Assembly: GCF_932526225.1 (NCBI RefSeq)
Contig: NC_064048.1
Location: 13,525,665-13,589,664 of the forward strand
Reading direction: 5' to 3'
From: Nematostella vectensis
Lineage: Eukaryota; Cnidaria; Anthozoa; Actiniaria; Edwardsiidae
DNA length: 64,000 bases
The first letter of the stretch is position 1. The number at the start of each line of letters is the position of its first letter. The position numbers were made by a program, and so were the translations under genes. Positions 61,458-64,000 of the stretch are shown piece after piece. A model generated the notes under the pieces. That model did no database searches and was not told the origin of the DNA. It saw only the letters and a list, made by a program, of their open reading frames with translations.

Positions 61458-63647
61458 GGCTGTCAGCGGGAATCGAACCCGGGTAGCTGCGTTAGTAGTC
61501 AAGTGCCCGCAACGAAAGACTAACGTGGCATTGCTGAAGGGAATTGTAATGAAAATTACTTTTAATACTATTGGTATCGTAAACTATCCCAAGCAAAGTC
61601 ACCATCGGACTGGAGGTTACATTCGGGAAAAGCTTCAGGGTTACATTCGGGAATTTGTTTTACGAGTGTAACCTCCAAAAGGTTACAATCGATAATTTTT
61701 TTTCCGAATGTAAATTCCAAAAAGTAACATTAGGAAAAATAAAACATATACTCGGAACAAAAGGTATATCAATCTATCGAGCGCTATGCTCTATGTTAGA
61801 ATCTACTTAATCAAGTTATCCAAGGAATCTAGTTAGTTCTTGTGTGCATAAAATATATACAGGATCCTGAACAAAGCATGAGCACATCAAAGATGCTGAG
61901 AGTACATAAAAATGTCCCTATACCTTCTTTTTATGTCATGACACACCAAGAGCAGTATTATTAAGTATCGATATTTAAAAAAAAAAAAATAAAGAAAAAA
62001 ATAGGCTATCAGCGGGAATCGAACCCGGGTCGCTGCGTTAGTAGTCAAGTGCCCGCAACGAAAGACTAACGTGGCATTGCTGAATGGAATTGCAATGAAA
62101 ATTACTTTTAATACTATTGGTATTGTAAACTATCCCAAGCAAAGTCACCATCGGACTGGAGGTTACATTCGGGAAAAGCTTCAGGGTTACATTCGGGAAT
62201 TTGTTTTACGAGTGTAACCTCCAAAAGGTTACAATTGATTTTTTTTTTTCCGAATGTAAATTCCAAAAAGTAACATTAGGAAAAATAAAACAGTATACTC
62301 GGAAAAAAAGGTATATCAATCTATCGAGCGCTATGCTCTATGTTAGAATATACTTAATCAAGTTATCCAAGGAATCTAGTTAGTTCTTGTGTGCATAAAA
62401 TATGTACAGGATCCTGAACAAAGCATGAGCACATCAAAGATGCTGAGAGTACATAAAAATGTCCCTATACCTTCTTTTTATGTCATGACACACCAAGAAC
62501 AGTATAATTAAGTATCGATATTTAAAAAAAAAATAAAGAAAAAAAAATAGGCTGTCAGCGGGAATCGAACCCGGGTCGCTGCGTTAGTAGTCAAGAGCCC
62601 GCAACGAAAGACTAACGTGGCATTGCTGAAGGGAATTGTAATGAAAATTATTTTTAATACTATTGGTATCGTAAACTATCCCAAGCAAAGTCACCATCGG
62701 ACTGGAGGTTACATTCGGGAAAAGCTTCAGGGTTACATTCGGGAATTTGTTTTACGAGTGTAACCTCAAAAAGGTTACAATCGATAATTTGTTTTCCGAA
62801 TGTAAATTCCAAAAAGTAACATTAGGAAAAATAAAACAGTATACTCGGAAAAAAAGGTATATCAATCTATCGAGCGCTATGCTCTATGTTAGTATCTACT
62901 TAATCAAAGTATCCAAGGAATCTAGTTAGTTCTTGTGTGCATAAAATATGTACAGGATCCTGAACAAAGAATGAGCACATCAAAGATGCTGAGAGTACAT
63001 AAAAATGTCCCTATACCTTCTTTTTATGTCATGACACACCAAGAACAGTATAATTAAGTATCGATATTTAAAAAAAAAAAAAATAAAGAAAAACAAAATA
63101 GGCTATCAGCGGGAATCGAACCCGGGTCGCTGCGTTAGTAGTCAAGAGCCCGCAACGAAAGACTAACGTGGCATTGCTGAAGGGAATTGTAATAAAAATT
63201 ATTTTTAATACTATTGGTTTTGTAAACTATCCCAAGCAAAGTCACCATCGGACTGGAGGTTACATTCGGGAAAAGCTTCAGGGTTACATTCGGGAATATG
63301 TTTTACGAGTGTAACCTCCAAAAGGTTACAATCGATATTTTTTTTTTCCGAATGTAAATTCCAAAAAGTAACATTAGGAAAAATTAAACAGTATACTCGG
63401 AAAAAAGCTATAATAATCTATCGAGCGCTATGCTCTAAGTTAGAATCTACTTAATCAAGTTATCCAAGGAATCTAGTTAGTTCTTGTGTGCATAAAATAT
63501 GTACAGGATCCTGAACAAAGCATGAGCACATCAAAGATGCTGAGAGTACATAAAAATGTCCATATACCTTCTTTTTATGTCATGACACACCAAGAACAGT
63601 ATAATTAAGTATCGATATTTAAAAAAACAAAATAAAGAAAAAAAAAA
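61458..63647 (+). repeat. Four 545-bp units outside the clear higher-order match
   Basis: These are the units starting 61458, 62004, 62550 and 63101. They carry mixed markers (GGCTGTCAGCG at 61458 and 62550, TCAAGAGCCCGC at 62550 and 63101, AAGCTATAATAATC near 63,406). I could not extend the 11-unit register through all of them by eye. Confidence 0.85.
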
Positions 63648-64000
63648 GGCTATCAGCGGGAATCGAACCCGGGTCGCTGCGTTAGTAGTCAAGTGCCCGC
63701 AACGAAAGACTAACGTGGCATTGCTGAAGGGAATTGTAATGAAAATTACTTTTAATACTATTGGTATCGTAAACTATCCCAAGCAAAGTCACCATCGGAC
63801 TGGAGGTTACATTCGGGAAAAGCTTCAGGGTTACATTCGGGAATTTGTTTTACGAGTGTAACCTCCAAAAGGTTACAATCGATAATTTGTTTTCCGAATG
63901 TAAATTCCAAAAAGTAACATTAGGAAAAATCAAACAGTATTCTCGGAAAAAAAGGTATATCAATCTATCGAGCGCTATGCTCTATGTTAGAATCTACTTA
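63648..64000 (+). repeat. Partial 545-bp unit at the window edge
   Basis: These are the first 353 bp of a unit. It shares AATTTGTTTTCCG with the units at 53,305 and 59,283. The array continues beyond the window. Confidence 0.9.

Larger units (their letters stand above)
50599..64000 (+). repeat. 545-bp satellite array
   Basis: About 24 head-to-tail copies, most 541-551 bp. Phased at GGCTATCAGCGGG, unit starts are 51121, 51667, 52210, 52756, 53305, 53850, 54398, 54939, 55485, 56035, 56582, 57096, 57643, 58189, 58735, 59283, 59827, 60376, 60917, 61458, 62004, 62550, 63101 and 63648, with a partial unit before and after. Each unit contains, in order: a B-box-like site on the minus strand, a CGTTAG/CTAACG inverted repeat, a GTTACATTCGG motif cluster, an AT-rich stretch, GTACAGGATCCTG, and an A-rich tract that gives most of the length variation. 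I see no similarity to the 2-kb unit beyond the B box and T-run. Confidence 0.97.

Noticed and set aside
1-64000. CRISPR array
   Set aside because: The repeats are 0.5-2 kb tandem monomers with no unique spacers, and the composition and elements are eukaryotic.
50599-64000. CENP-B box in either satellite
   Set aside because: I looked for TTCG-N4-A-N2-CGGG around the TTCGGG and GGTTCG motifs and found no match with the required spacing.
1-64000. Hammerhead ribozyme, often found in satellite monomers
   Set aside because: CTGATTAGAAAAC in the 2-kb unit superficially resembles the core, but there is no stem II between CTGA and GAAA and no flanking stems.
1-64000. Telomeric or rDNA repeat identity
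   Set aside because: There are no TTAGGG-type runs and no rRNA-like conserved blocks in either unit.

Overview
This window is entirely repetitive, AT-rich eukaryotic DNA. I see no credible protein-coding gene, rRNA, CRISPR array or operon. The longest open frames (89-120 codons) are frames that happen to stay open in a conserved, GC-richer part of a repeat. The host is probably an animal. The evidence is a TTAA-flanked piggyBac-like miniature element, a LINE-like 3' end carrying an AATAAA signal and an ATT-repeat tail, and tRNA-like sequences with Pol III-style B boxes. I cannot name the species or the chromosomal position (centromeric, pericentromeric or other).

Layout. (1) Positions 1-31,985 hold a head-to-tail array of about sixteen ~2.0-kb units in + orientation. 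They fall into two main sequence classes (A and B, with B subtypes), and part of the block shows a ~6.07-kb three-unit higher-order order. Some units carry extra insertions or an internal duplication and reach 2.06-2.29 kb. (2) At about 31,985 the array flips. From there to 50,585 the same 2.0-kb unit runs in the opposite orientation for about ten units. The last 10 kb is very homogeneous (1,995-2,000 bp per unit). One unit at 39,014-40,532 carries a ~0.48-kb deletion. (3) At 50,585-50,599 the 2-kb satellite is joined through a short filler to a different satellite. This second array is made of ~545-bp units and runs to the window edge at 64,000 (about 24 units). A seven-unit block in it recurs 5.98 kb (11 units) downstream.

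Internal structure. Most 2-kb units hold a 109-bp TTAA-bounded inverted-repeat element (CCCGTGAA/TTCACGGG), an (AT)n tract, a GC-richer core of about 350 bp, and a tRNA-like relic with a B box followed by a T-run. The 545-bp unit shares no other similarity that I can see, but it also carries a consensus B box followed by T-runs. It also has a cluster of short direct and inverted GTTACATTCGG-type motifs. B boxes therefore recur every ~2 kb and then every ~545 bp. They point left in 1-32 kb, right in 32-50.5 kb and left again in 50.6-64 kb, so they diverge at the inversion and converge at the array junction.

All statements come from reading the sequence by eye. No alignment, RNA folding or database search was run. 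Unit boundaries in a tandem array are a choice of phase, given in the array entries.
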